NCBI GenBank assembly: GCA_964610205.1
Contig: CAZSVI010000003.1
Coordinates: 1 to 63,869 of the forward strand
Source of the DNA: CAZSVI01 sp964610205
GTDB taxonomy: Bacteria; Bacillota; Clostridia; DSM-8532
Direction: 5' to 3'
DNA: 63,869 nt
Of this stretch, positions 43,948 to 53,125 are shown piece by piece. The notes under the pieces are model-generated. The model was not told where the DNA came from, did no database searches, and was given only the letters and a program-made list of their open reading frames with translations. Every line of letters begins with the position of its first letter. The stretch's first letter is position 1. Made by a program: the position numbers and the translations under genes.

Positions 43948-44772
43948 ATGAAATGGTGCATAATACTTCCTGCAGTACCGGTTATAGTATTCATCTATAT
44001 GTTTGTTCAGGCTCTTTTATATAAAACAATATACCAAACCATACCTACAGGAGCAGGATACCGTTTTCTACATCTTTCGGATATACATATCGGACTTTTG
44101 TTCGTGTCATCCCACAGGATAAGTAAAACAATTAAAAAGGTTAGCCCCGATTATATAATAATAAGCGGGGATCTTCTGGATAAACCCAAACATTTGAGAA
44201 AGCTTGCCCGATGGCTTAAAGGGCTTAATACCGATGTTCCGATTTTTGCCGTTGCCGGGAATCATGAGTACTGGTGTTTCAAAAACTGTTTTTCCTTCCG
44301 GAAAAAGTTTATAGATGAAATGAAAAAATTGAATATACGGTTTTTATTCAACGAGCTTGTATTTTTACCATCCGGGAAACCCGGGACACAGGAACATGCT
44401 TCACTTGGCATGGCATTGATTGGCATAGATGATTTCAAAACCGGAGTTGTTGTTAATAATGATATTTTCTGCGGTCTCAAGGGGAAATATAAATGTGTAC
44501 TGGCCTTCTCCCATAACCCCGATATTGCGCTTCATATCCCGGAGAATAGTATTGATATTCTGATTACCGGGCATTTTCACGGAGGCCAGGTGTGGATGCC
44601 CTTTAGCCTTGAATACTCATTGCTGAGAAAAGATCGGCTGTGTAAAATGGGATACCTAAAAGGACCCGCGACCATACGGAAAAACCGGATTTATATAAGC
44701 CGAGGTCTTGGAACCGTTCTTCTTCCCTTACGTTTCTTTTCCGTTCCGGAAGTAACCGTCTTTGATGTATAA
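43948..44772 (+). CDS. Metallophosphoesterase, membrane anchored (YkuE-like)
   Basis: The protein has an N-terminal membrane helix (about residues 5-27) and a calcineurin-type domain with FLHLSDIHIG (D-x-H), ISGDLLDKP (GD), VAGNHEYW (GNHE), and ILITGHFHGGQVWMP (GHxH), a complete set of metal ligands. It is similar to YkuE/YaeI-type enzymes that act on lipid-linked or nucleotide phosphates. ATG 43948 follows AAAGGA by eight bases and places the helix at the N-terminus (274 residues). An in-frame TTG at 43918 with its own AGAGGTG is an alternative. The stop is three bases from that of the convergent desulfurase gene. Confidence 0.87.
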   Translation: MKWCIILPAVPVIVFIYMFVQALLYKTIYQTIPTGAGYRFLHLSDIHIGLLFVSSHRISKTIKKVSPDYIIISGDLLDKPKHLRKLARWLKGLNTDVPIFAVAGNHEYWCFKNCFSFRKKFIDEMKKLNIRFLFNELVFLPSGKPGTQEHASLGMALIGIDDFKTGVVVNNDIFCGLKGKYKCVLAFSHNPDIALHIPENSIDILITGHFHGGQVWMPFSLEYSLLRKDRLCKMGYLKGPATIRKNRIYISRGLGTVLLPLRFFSVPEVTVFDV

Positions 44773-44775
44773 TTT

Positions 44776-45924
44776 TTAGTTATATATTCCTGACGCTATT
44801 CCCCGCAAGGCCTTTACAGCAAGATCCATTTCGGTTTCATCATTGAAGTAACCCGGGCTTATGCGTACCAGACCTTTATCAAAGGTATCAAGGTATCTGT
44901 GTGCCAATGGGGCACAATGGAGTCCGCTTCTTGAACATATTCCAAACCTTTTGTCCAGAAGATAACCCACCTCTGACGAATCAATTTCTTCTACCGACAA
45001 TGCCACAATTCCCGTGTTTGCTTCCGGAGGCGCTGAATAAATGATAATCCGGTTTTCTTTTTGAAGTCCTTCAATAAACCTTATTAGTAAATGTTGTTTC
45101 TTGCTGTGAATATTTGTAATCCCTGTGTCCAGAAGATATTGGATCCCTTTTCCCATACCAACAATTCCAGGGACATTAAGGGTACCGCTTTCAAGAATAT
45201 CCGGGAAAATCTCGGGCTGGATAAGCCGGTCGGAGAAGCTCCCTGTCCCTCCCTGGATCAATGGTTTTAAAGAAATGCCCTCCCTGACGTAGAGCCCACC
45301 TGTACCCTGCGGCCCAAAAAGTCCTTTGTGTCCGGAAAAAGCCAGTAAATCAATACACATATTTTCCGTATCAACCGGTACTGTTCCGGCTCCCTGTGCG
45401 GCATCAACCATGAATATTACGCCATTTGCCCTGCAATACTTTCCTGCTTCAGCCACAGGCATAATTGCTCCGGTAATATTTGATGACAGTGTCATGCATA
45501 ACATACTGGTTGCTTTTGTAACAGCTTTTTTTATATTATGTATATTAATTTTTCCGAATTTATCCGGCCTTATCAGTTCAATGTGAATGGTTCCGGCTTC
45601 TTCAAGCGTTTTTAAGGGACGCAAAACCGAGTTGTGCTCCATCATGGTGGTAACAACCTGTCCTCCCTTATTTAAAACTCCATGAACTGCCATATTGATT
45701 GCGTAAGTTGCGTTATGCATAAACACAATTCGCATTGGATCGTTGATATTAAACAGTTTAGCAAGAAGTTCCCGGGTATGAAGAACAGCTTCATCAGCCT
45801 GGCGGGCCATAGCATGCGCCGACCTTCCGGGGTTTGCGCAGCCCCGCCTGATAAAATCCGCCATTGCCTGAACTACCTGAGGCGGCTTTGGCCAGGATGT
45901 GGCGGCATTATCCAGATAGATCAT
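44776..45924 (-). CDS. Cysteine-desulfurase-family aminotransferase (class V)
   Basis: The 382-residue PLP enzyme starts MIYLDNAATSWPKPPQV and has TTMMEHNSVLRPL, VDAAQGAGTVPVD, AFSGHKGLFGPQGTGGLYV with the PLP lysine, and near residue 335 CSRSGLHCAPLAH with the candidate persulfide cysteine. This is the clostridial cysteine desulfurase family related to SufS/NifS that is usually encoded alone, without SufU or IscU. It would release sulfur from cysteine for cofactors or selenium metabolism. ATG 45924 has AAAGGGG upstream. No partner genes are adjacent. Confidence 0.87.
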   Translation of the reverse strand: MIYLDNAATSWPKPPQVVQAMADFIRRGCANPGRSAHAMARQADEAVLHTRELLAKLFNINDPMRIVFMHNATYAINMAVHGVLNKGGQVVTTMMEHNSVLRPLKTLEEAGTIHIELIRPDKFGKINIHNIKKAVTKATSMLCMTLSSNITGAIMPVAEAGKYCRANGVIFMVDAAQGAGTVPVDTENMCIDLLAFSGHKGLFGPQGTGGLYVREGISLKPLIQGGTGSFSDRLIQPEIFPDILESGTLNVPGIVGMGKGIQYLLDTGITNIHSKKQHLLIRFIEGLQKENRIIIYSAPPEANTGIVALSVEEIDSSEVGYLLDKRFGICSRSGLHCAPLAHRYLDTFDKGLVRISPGYFNDETEMDLAVKALRGIASGIYN

Positions 45925-46016
45925 TAAAGTACCCCTTTCCTTTAGGATACTTTATACTTATGACAAATATGCGTTATTATGAACTTTAAATTATCAAAGG
46001 ACTGATAACACTTAAT

Positions 46017-46601
46017 TTATGGGGTTTTTTTTATGGTCTCAAGATATTCTTTAACCATCTTCATATCATGATACATTTCTTCTTTTTTACCGGGATCCCG
46101 TAAAACCGCTGAAGGGTGGTATGTCGGCATGATCCTGAAAAACCCCGGCCTTTCTATCCAATTACCTCTGACTCTTGTAATCCGGGCATCCTCGCTTACA
46201 ATATACCTGAGTGCCGTTCTTCCCAGACAGACAATAACGGAGGGCTTTATATATTTCACCTGAAACCGCAGCCATGGAAGACAAGCCTGCGCCTCTTCAG
46301 AATATGGTTCCCGGTTGTTTGGCGGACGGCATTTAACAATATTGCATATGTAATAGTCGTCGGGCCTAAACATCAGCGCATTCAACAGGTGATCCAGAAG
46401 AATCCCGGCCCTGCCTACAAAAGCCTGTCCGCTTAAATCCTCCCTTTCACCCGGGCCCTCCCCTATAAGCATAACCGGTGCACTTAGGTTTTCACCCCGC
46501 CCAACAACAACATTCGTTCTTGTATTTGCCAGCTCACAACCCATACATCGCTTGCATGAATTGATAAAGTTTTCCCATTCGTCTTGACTGTTCATTTTCA
46601 T
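46017..46601 (-). CDS. Type-4 (family 4) uracil-DNA glycosylase
   Basis: This removes uracil from DNA. The 194-residue protein has the iron-sulfur cysteines CKRCMGC near the N-terminus plus C-x(n)-C in ICNIVKCRPP and EAQACLPW, the motif GEGPGEREDLSGQAFVGRAG, and the later motif TYHPSAVLRD. It matches the thermophile/clostridial family 4. The start at 46601 is preferred because the AGGAATGAAAAT context provides a modest ribosome binding site. The 240-base upstream region contains two inverted repeats and the rho terminator. Confidence 0.9.
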   Translation of the reverse strand: MKMNSQDEWENFINSCKRCMGCELANTRTNVVVGRGENLSAPVMLIGEGPGEREDLSGQAFVGRAGILLDHLLNALMFRPDDYYICNIVKCRPPNNREPYSEEAQACLPWLRFQVKYIKPSVIVCLGRTALRYIVSEDARITRVRGNWIERPGFFRIMPTYHPSAVLRDPGKKEEMYHDMKMVKEYLETIKKTP

Positions 46602-46707
46602 TCCTTTTCGGTTGCGAATAATTAACTTTCTATTAATGCCGCATAAAATGAAAAAAGTAATCGGAATGAATTGATACTGAAGAAGCTATCTCTTCTTTCA
46701 TTTTATA

Positions 46708-46756
46708 TTGCGCATGTGCCGTTTTGCTTGCAAAAATTTCGGCACGCGCTCAATTC
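46708..46756. repeat. Imperfect GC-rich inverted repeat upstream of the uracil-DNA glycosylase gene
   Basis: ATTGCGCATGTGCCG (from 46708) and CGGCACGCGCTCAAT (to 46756) are imperfect inverted arms around a TTTTGCTTGCAAAAATTT centre, itself partly palindromic. The base composition stands out from the AT-rich surroundings. It may belong to the same loose class as the repeats at 25890 and 63211. Confidence 0.4.
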
Positions 46757-46766
46757 ACTTGTGCTA

Positions 46767-46800
46767 TATATATTGTACTGAAAATTTAGTACAATATATA
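46767..46800. promoter_or_regulatory. Perfect 13-base inverted repeat (operator-like)
   Basis: TATATATTGTACT and AGTACAATATATA flank an eight-base centre. The core TTGTACT...AGTACAA looks like a two-fold repressor site. It lies between the rho terminator and the uracil-DNA glycosylase gene, about 170 bases upstream of the latter. Confidence 0.45.
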
Positions 46801-46803
46801 CAT

Positions 46804-46835
46804 AAAAACCGGAAGAACCTGTTCTTCCGGTTTTT
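46804..46835 (-). terminator. Intrinsic terminator of rho
   Basis: AAAAACCGGAAGAA and TTCTTCCGGTTTTT form a 14-pair stem with a four-base loop, with an A-tract before and a T-tract after on both strands, six bases from the rho stop codon. Confidence 0.88.
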
Positions 46836-46840
46836 ATGTT

Positions 46841-48625
46841 TTATTTATATATTGAATCGTAATTGTTTTTTTCTTTCTGAATAAATGTTACATTTATTCC
46901 ATTAACGAACTCATCATTAGTTTTTGTCTGAACCAGACGGTTTACAATCATTTCTGCAACTTCGGCCGTACCCATATTGCTCATGGCCTTACGAATTGCC
47001 CAGATAGCTTCAAGTTCCTTTTGACTGAGAAGCATTTCTTCCCGTCTCGTACCCGAGCGATTAATATCTATAGCCGGGAAAATACGTTTTTCCGAAAGTT
47101 TTCTATCAAGATGCAGTTCCATATTACCGGTTCCCTTAAATTCTTCGTAAATAACATCATCCATACGGCTGCCGGTGTCAATTAAAGCAGTTGCAATAAT
47201 TGTAAGACTCCCGCCGAATTCAATGTTTCTTGCTGAACCAAAAAACCGTTTAGGCTTATGCAAGGCCCCAGGATCAAGACCGCCCGAAAGGGTTCTTCCC
47301 GTCGGGGGAATTGTAAGGTTGTAGGCTCTTGCCAACCTTGTTATGCTATCTAAAAGAATTACAACATCTTTTTTCTGCTCAACCAGCCTTTGCGCTCTTT
47401 CCAGTACCATTTCCGCTACTTTGATATGGTGTTCGGGAAGCTCGTCGAAAGTACTGTATATAACGTCACCTTTGATAGAGCGCTGCATATCGGTTACTTC
47501 CTCAGGTCTTTCATCAATCAAAAGGACAATTAATTCAATATCACTGTATTTCTGGGTTATTGCATTTGCTATCTTTTTTAGAAGAATTGTTTTCCCTGCC
47601 TTTGGAGGCGATACAATCAGACCTCTCTGGCCTTTTCCTATAGGAGCGATCAAATCTATCAGCCTGGGTGAAAGCTCTTTTGGTTCTGTTTCGAGTGTGA
47701 TTCTCTTATCCGGGAAAATTGGCGTAAGCTGTTCAAAAGGTCTTCGGCGTTGTGCCATATCCGGGCCTTCACCGTTTACCGACAGAACATATAATAGTGC
47801 CTGAAACTTTTCTCCCTCTTTCTGTATTCTTCCCTTTCCAACAATTTTGTCCCCGGTTTTTAAATTAAAACGGCGGATCTGAGAAGGAGAAACATAGATA
47901 TCCCTCGGGCCGGATAAGTAATTTTGCCCCCTTAAAAAACCGTAACCATCCGGCAATACTTCCAATATCCCACTGACAGGTTCATCACTTTCAAGCCGTG
48001 ATAAATCCTTGCCATAACCCGGACGATAATTATTTTCCCGGGTCTCTCTGGTATTATCAGTTCTTTCAGTTGGCTGCTCCCTGTCTTCTTCAGCTTCTAT
48101 TCCCTTATTAGGAACAAAAGTATCCTGTACCCCCATTTCTGCGTCTTCGATTTGAATTTCCCCGGATTCTTTATCTTCTTCAATAGGAACGGGCTTTTCA
48201 GTCTTTTCTGATGTTTCCTGCTCCAGGGGAGGTCTGCCTCGTCGGACAGGCCTTCTGATTTCAGGCTCTTTACGCATACGTCTTTCCCTTACCGGTGAAG
48301 GAGTTTTTTGCGTTTGAGTCTCATCAGGAACCGTCTCCTGACCGCCTGAAAGCTCTTCCTCTGAAACCTGCTTGTTCGTAGCCTCTTCGGGTTCTTCAGC
48401 AACATCGTTTTTTGCCTCAGCCTTATTTTTTCTGGGACGACCAGGCCTTTTTTTCACAGTAGTTTGGCCGATTAGGAGTGTTTCCTCCCTATTCTCTCCG
48501 GCAACTAGAATTTTTTCAATAAGCTCCTGCTTTCTGTAACGAGTAATACTTTTTACTCCCATTACTTTGGCAATATACCTTAAATCCTCCAGGCTCTTGC
48601 CTTGCAGTTTAGTTCTGTCTTCCAT
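46841..48625 (-). CDS. rho: Transcription termination factor Rho
   Basis: This hexameric RNA helicase terminates transcription. It has the N-terminal Rho_N/SAP-like helix (GKSLEDLRYIAKVMGVKSI), then about 150 residues of low-complexity, Glu/Arg/Pro-rich linker (KKRPGRPRKNKAE, RRMRKEPEIRRPVRRGRPP). The RNA-binding cold-shock-like domain (GILEVLPDGYGFLRG, ISPSQIRRFNLKTGD-like) and the ATPase core follow, with IVSPPKAGKTILLKKIANA, DERPEEVTDM, FDELPEHH, LDSITRLARAYN and LSGGLDPGAL. ATG 48625 is preferred over an upstream TTG at 48652 because GGCGG lies six bases before it, giving 594 residues. rpmE, a frequent neighbour in Gram-positives, is absent. Confidence 0.95.
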   Translation of the reverse strand: MEDRTKLQGKSLEDLRYIAKVMGVKSITRYRKQELIEKILVAGENREETLLIGQTTVKKRPGRPRKNKAEAKNDVAEEPEEATNKQVSEEELSGGQETVPDETQTQKTPSPVRERRMRKEPEIRRPVRRGRPPLEQETSEKTEKPVPIEEDKESGEIQIEDAEMGVQDTFVPNKGIEAEEDREQPTERTDNTRETRENNYRPGYGKDLSRLESDEPVSGILEVLPDGYGFLRGQNYLSGPRDIYVSPSQIRRFNLKTGDKIVGKGRIQKEGEKFQALLYVLSVNGEGPDMAQRRRPFEQLTPIFPDKRITLETEPKELSPRLIDLIAPIGKGQRGLIVSPPKAGKTILLKKIANAITQKYSDIELIVLLIDERPEEVTDMQRSIKGDVIYSTFDELPEHHIKVAEMVLERAQRLVEQKKDVVILLDSITRLARAYNLTIPPTGRTLSGGLDPGALHKPKRFFGSARNIEFGGSLTIIATALIDTGSRMDDVIYEEFKGTGNMELHLDRKLSEKRIFPAIDINRSGTRREEMLLSQKELEAIWAIRKAMSNMGTAEVAEMIVNRLVQTKTNDEFVNGINVTFIQKEKNNYDSIYK

Positions 48626-48652
48626 GGTCCACCGCCTTGTTTCTTTTTCCAA

Positions 48653-49312
48653 AATGAATATATATATTTGGATTAAATTTTTTAATGTTTAAAATATGAC
48701 ATAAAAATATGCTACAACATAACTACTGATAAATCATATTAAATAAAGTACATTTTTGTGAATAGTACGAAGAATATTTCCTGATATTTTGTTAATACGG
48801 ATATCTGCGATTTATTCAAACAGCCTTTCATTTGTCATTCTTTTGAGAAAACTCCTCCCCCTGTCTGTTTTAACAGCTATACTTTATTATGATGTAAAAC
48901 GATATCTTCATGCAAAATTAAATAAACAACTTCATTTTAAATAACAGTTATGTTCCCACGTATATATCGTGATATTTAAAAGTGCGGGATAAAGCAAAAA
49001 GCATTATCATATTATTCTGTTAACTTGATAGTATCTATGATTCAGGGAATTCAGGAATTCTATGTATAACAAACACATCACATGTAAAGGATCCGTTTAT
49101 TATTCTGGACTGAAAAACCAAGAAAGATACATCCTCGGGAAATAGCAGGATTAACAGACCTTTGGTATTTTTACTATATCAGTTAACTAATACCTCTGTC
49201 AAGCCCTTTATATTATGTTTTTTATTATTTGTTTTCATTATATAAAAACCTACCTTCCACAGAACCATAATACTCGCGGCACTTTGGAAATATATCCCCG
49301 CTGAGGTCTTTA
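48653..49312. other. Gene-free AT-rich interval between rho and addA
   Basis: About 660 bases with many stop codons in all frames. The only translation-like signal is a minus-strand GGAGGAG followed 13 bases later by an ATG with an eight-codon frame (MTNERLFE). No RNA motif, terminator or repeat was recognised. It should contain the rho promoter and leader on the minus strand. Confidence 0.5.
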
Positions 49313-52300
49313 TTATACCTCAAGAACTTTTCCATTATAGAAAAGATATATGTACCGCTCCTTGACCTTCTTCCCGGACAAAATTTCCAAAGCCCTGGTA
49401 TAGTATCCAATCTGCAACTTATACCTCTCCCTTATAATATCCTCTTTTCCCTCAGGCACATAATCTGTTTTGTAGTCCAAAAGCACTATACCATCAGACT
49501 CCTCAATATAGCAATCAATAACACCCTGCAGAAGAATTGTTTCACTATGGTATTTTTCAGGTTCAAAATCATCAAACAGTTCATTACAGGGTATTTCAAT
49601 ATTAAATGGCACTTCACGGTATATTTTTTTTGCTGATACCATCCTCTTTCCGAGATCTGATTTCAGAAACAGACGGATTCCGTCGAAATCAATACTTTGA
49701 GCCTGTTGCTTTGTAAGTAAGTCCTTTTCCGTCATTTTATAAATCTGTGTTTCAATATCTGTATTGTCAAAGTCAAGATGCTGCATGGCAAAGTGCAGCA
49801 ATGTCCCTTTTTCAGCATGAGTCAGTTCCTTTTTCCCCTCCATGAACTTAGGTTTTTTAACCATGATTGGCATAATATGAGGAAATGTTTGGATGTTTTC
49901 CGTATTTACTTCGCTGAACCTCCTTTTTAATTCTGTAACTGAAACCTTGGCAGGAATCCCGGATAATCCGGTATAACCATATTCCCAGTTAAGTCTTCGG
50001 GATATTTCCTCCGCCAGTTCCGGAATCGTGTCGGCTTCATCCAGACTGTCGAACCAACGGATGAAATCATTTTCTTCCGTATTATTTGAAATATTGCCCG
50101 TTTGTAAATTTCTATTGTTCCATATTATTACTCTCCATTCCGAAGGATCTTCTATTAAAACCCCACATAAACCGCTTTCATCCGTTATTCTTTCTCTTAG
50201 TCCATTACAGCCTTTGTGCCTCATCAACGCGATACCTAGCCAGTCAAGGTAATTTCCACACCTGATTGTTTCATAATCCGGAAGGCTGCTTTCTGAACAA
50301 CTTGCCCCTGCTGACCATTTTGACAGTACTCCATCAGTATCACGCACAGCTCCGGTAATGATAAGTTTTTCACGCGCGCGTGTCATTGCTACATACAGTA
50401 TCCGCATTTCCTCAGAAACTGTTTCGTTTTTCACCTTTTCTCTTATTGCCAGTTTTGCTGCCGAAGGCCAGGATACACGCAATTTATGATCTACAACATC
50501 CGGACCAAGACCAAGATCCTGGTGCAACAGAATACTTTTATTCATGTCCTGCAGGTTAAATTTCTTGCCGCATCCGGATACAAAAACAACCGGGAATTCT
50601 AATCCCTTGCTTTTATGAATACTCATAATACGTACCACATTGTCATTCTCTCCGAGAATTTTAGCGCTTCCCATATCTCCTTTATTGCTTCTTAGCTTCT
50701 CAATGAAGTTTATGAAATTGAACAGCCCCTTATAACTGGTTTCCTCAAATTGCCTCGCTCTCTCAAATAATACTCTGAGGTTTGCCTGCCTCTGCTCTCC
50801 CGCAGGCATTGCCCCTACCATACTATAATAACCCGTGCCGATATACAGCCTCCATAGCAATTGATCGACAGTCATATACAGCGCCATTTCCCTCCAGTTT
50901 TCAAAATCTTTCAAAAAATGCGCCGCTTTTTCAGCTGATTTATACTGCTTATCCTGGGCTAGTTTTTTGAGAGCCTCAAACAGCATTACCTTTTTGTCCT
51001 TAAGTCTTAATTCGGCCAGTTCATCGGTGGAAAAGCCGACAAAAGGTGAACGGAGAACAGAGAGCAGAGGGATATCCTGCAAAGGATTATCTATGATTTT
51101 AAGGAGGGACAGAACTACCTGAACCTCAACCGTTTTAAAAAATCCTGTCCCGGTATCTGCAAAAGCCGGGATCCCCATCATATATAGTTCATCAACAAAA
51201 ACCTCAGACCAGTTTTTTGTTGTACGCATCAGTATTGTGATATCGCGGAACTCTACTTTACGGTATTCCTTTGTGCTTCCGTCAAAGATACAGAAATGCC
51301 TCCCTTTCTCATCAGAGCTCATTAATTCTTTAATCCTTCGCGCTACAAGCCTCGCTTCGCATTGAATATTGTCAGGTATTTCCTTCTCTTCGTTATCCTC
51401 ATCCTCCTGCCTGTCTTCGTGTCCATTTTCTGTTTCATCTGTAACCTTTGAATCCCCTGTCCGGATTATATGAAGCTCTGTTTCACCTCCGACAACACGG
51501 TCTTCCCTGTCGTTTTCCATAAAGACCGCTCCGGGATACAAAGCTTCACTGTCCGTATAGTCAAGTTCGCCAACATTTATGGACATGATTTGTTTAAATA
51601 TGAAATTTACTGAATTAATTACATTTTTACGGCTTCTGAAATTATTAAAAAGGATTATTTTCCGAAACGGTTGTCCGGTCTCCTTCGAATATTTATTGTA
51701 CTTGTTTAGGAAAAGTTCGGGCCTGGCCTGGCGGAATCGGTAAATGCTCTGCTTAACGTCTCCAACCATGAATATGTTTGGTTTGCCTGCATCAACTTTT
51801 GATATAGTATTGATAATAATTTCCTGTACCAGATTACTGTCCTGATATTCATCCACCAAAATTTCCTCAAAGCGTTCCCTGTAGCGAAGTGCTGTTTCAG
51901 ATGGTTTAAGGCTCCCATCTTCGCTTTTTACCGTAAGGATTTTGAGGCAGAAATGCTCCAGATCGTTAAAATCCGTTACTAATTTTTTGCTTTTCTTTTC
52001 TGCATATTTAACCGTAAGGAGATTCACCAGTTTTGCAAGATATTTCAATCCAGGATACAGAGCTTTCAGCGTATTGCTGATTTCGGCAGAATCGGTTGTA
52101 ACGATCTTTTCTCTAAGCCTCTTTATACCTGCTTTTACATTTTCCCTTATTTTTCTTGCCGTATCCAGACTGTTCCTGTCAACCTCCTTGCCACACCTGG
52201 GAAGCGTTTCAAACTTGAAGCTTTTTAATGTAACATATAGATTATCCCAGGTTTTAGATATATGAGATGTATTATTGAGACAGTTATCCCTTATCCGCTG

Positions 52301-53125
52301 ACTTTCCCCGGTAAGCTTTATAATATGCCGGATATTTTCCATGTCATTTAAATATATATTGTAATATTTTTCCGATTCAGGACTATATTTCAATATATCA
52401 AGGGTACGAAACATCATTTCCTCCATGCCTATGAGTTCAAGCCTGATTGAATCCAAAAGTACGATGCCCCAAACCGTCTCCTCGAAACCAATCCCATCCG
52501 GTACATTCATATTTGCGGTCATTTGCTCAAGCCAGATTTCGGGCCATGGACTGCTTTGAATAAACTCATACAGATTCAGAACCATATCCTGAAGCAGCTT
52601 ATCGTCCATATTACCGCTATAGCACTCCAGGAGTTCAAAAAACTCACTGTTTCCTTCTTCATACTGTTCTTCAAAAGTTTCACTTAATGCCTCAAGCTTC
52701 ATTAATGCACTTTCAGTCGAATCAGCAACCCTGAAGTCCGGATCGATTTCTATAATCTGAAAATTTCCCCGTATAACCTCAAGACAGAAAGAATGCAGGG
52801 TAATTATACTTGCCTTTCCCAGTAGCGCCAGCTGCTTTTGCATTTTGACAGAGTCCGGGTTTTCCTCCAATTGACATGATATGGATTCCGCGATTCTTTC
52901 CCTCATTTCACAAGCGGCCGCATTTGTAAACGTAACCACCAGCAGCCTGTCTATATCAACAGGATTCTTAATATCGGTAATCTTTTTTATAATCCTCTCA
53001 ACAAGCACCGCTGTTTTTCCCGATCCTGCCGCGGCAGCCACAAGCAGGTTACAATCCTTTGCTGTTATGGCATCCCATTGTTCCGATGTCCATTTGATAT
53101 ATTTTTTATTATCTTTCAACTTCAT
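49313..53125 (-). CDS. addA: ATP-dependent helicase/nuclease subunit A
   Basis: At 1270 residues this is the UvrD-like helicase and nuclease of the AddAB recombination complex. It starts IKWTSEQWDAITAKDCNLL, with Walker A AAAGSGKTAVLVERI (about 32-46). Further motifs are RFEEILVDEYQDSNLVQE (Walker B, DEYQD), GDVKQSIYRFRQARPELF, IMSIHKSKGLEFPVVF and LYVAMTRAREKLIITGA. The C-terminal RecB-type nuclease has GVIDCYIEESDGIVLLDYKT (D and DYK). The ATG lies inside the end of addB (17-base overlap), as expected for stoichiometric synthesis. Confidence 0.96.
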   Translation of the reverse strand: MKLKDNKKYIKWTSEQWDAITAKDCNLLVAAAAGSGKTAVLVERIIKKITDIKNPVDIDRLLVVTFTNAAACEMRERIAESISCQLEENPDSVKMQKQLALLGKASIITLHSFCLEVIRGNFQIIEIDPDFRVADSTESALMKLEALSETFEEQYEEGNSEFFELLECYSGNMDDKLLQDMVLNLYEFIQSSPWPEIWLEQMTANMNVPDGIGFEETVWGIVLLDSIRLELIGMEEMMFRTLDILKYSPESEKYYNIYLNDMENIRHIIKLTGESQRIRDNCLNNTSHISKTWDNLYVTLKSFKFETLPRCGKEVDRNSLDTARKIRENVKAGIKRLREKIVTTDSAEISNTLKALYPGLKYLAKLVNLLTVKYAEKKSKKLVTDFNDLEHFCLKILTVKSEDGSLKPSETALRYRERFEEILVDEYQDSNLVQEIIINTISKVDAGKPNIFMVGDVKQSIYRFRQARPELFLNKYNKYSKETGQPFRKIILFNNFRSRKNVINSVNFIFKQIMSINVGELDYTDSEALYPGAVFMENDREDRVVGGETELHIIRTGDSKVTDETENGHEDRQEDEDNEEKEIPDNIQCEARLVARRIKELMSSDEKGRHFCIFDGSTKEYRKVEFRDITILMRTTKNWSEVFVDELYMMGIPAFADTGTGFFKTVEVQVVLSLLKIIDNPLQDIPLLSVLRSPFVGFSTDELAELRLKDKKVMLFEALKKLAQDKQYKSAEKAAHFLKDFENWREMALYMTVDQLLWRLYIGTGYYSMVGAMPAGEQRQANLRVLFERARQFEETSYKGLFNFINFIEKLRSNKGDMGSAKILGENDNVVRIMSIHKSKGLEFPVVFVSGCGKKFNLQDMNKSILLHQDLGLGPDVVDHKLRVSWPSAAKLAIREKVKNETVSEEMRILYVAMTRAREKLIITGAVRDTDGVLSKWSAGASCSESSLPDYETIRCGNYLDWLGIALMRHKGCNGLRERITDESGLCGVLIEDPSEWRVIIWNNRNLQTGNISNNTEENDFIRWFDSLDEADTIPELAEEISRRLNWEYGYTGLSGIPAKVSVTELKRRFSEVNTENIQTFPHIMPIMVKKPKFMEGKKELTHAEKGTLLHFAMQHLDFDNTDIETQIYKMTEKDLLTKQQAQSIDFDGIRLFLKSDLGKRMVSAKKIYREVPFNIEIPCNELFDDFEPEKYHSETILLQGVIDCYIEESDGIVLLDYKTDYVPEGKEDIIRERYKLQIGYYTRALEILSGKKVKERYIYLFYNGKVLEV

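Noticed and set aside
47343..47804. A 153-codon plus-strand frame inside rho
   Set aside because: Antisense shadow of the conserved Rho ATPase core; no start signals.
49225..49410. A 61-codon minus-strand frame at the end of addA
   Set aside because: It overlaps the addA nuclease coding end in another frame and has no independent ribosome binding site.
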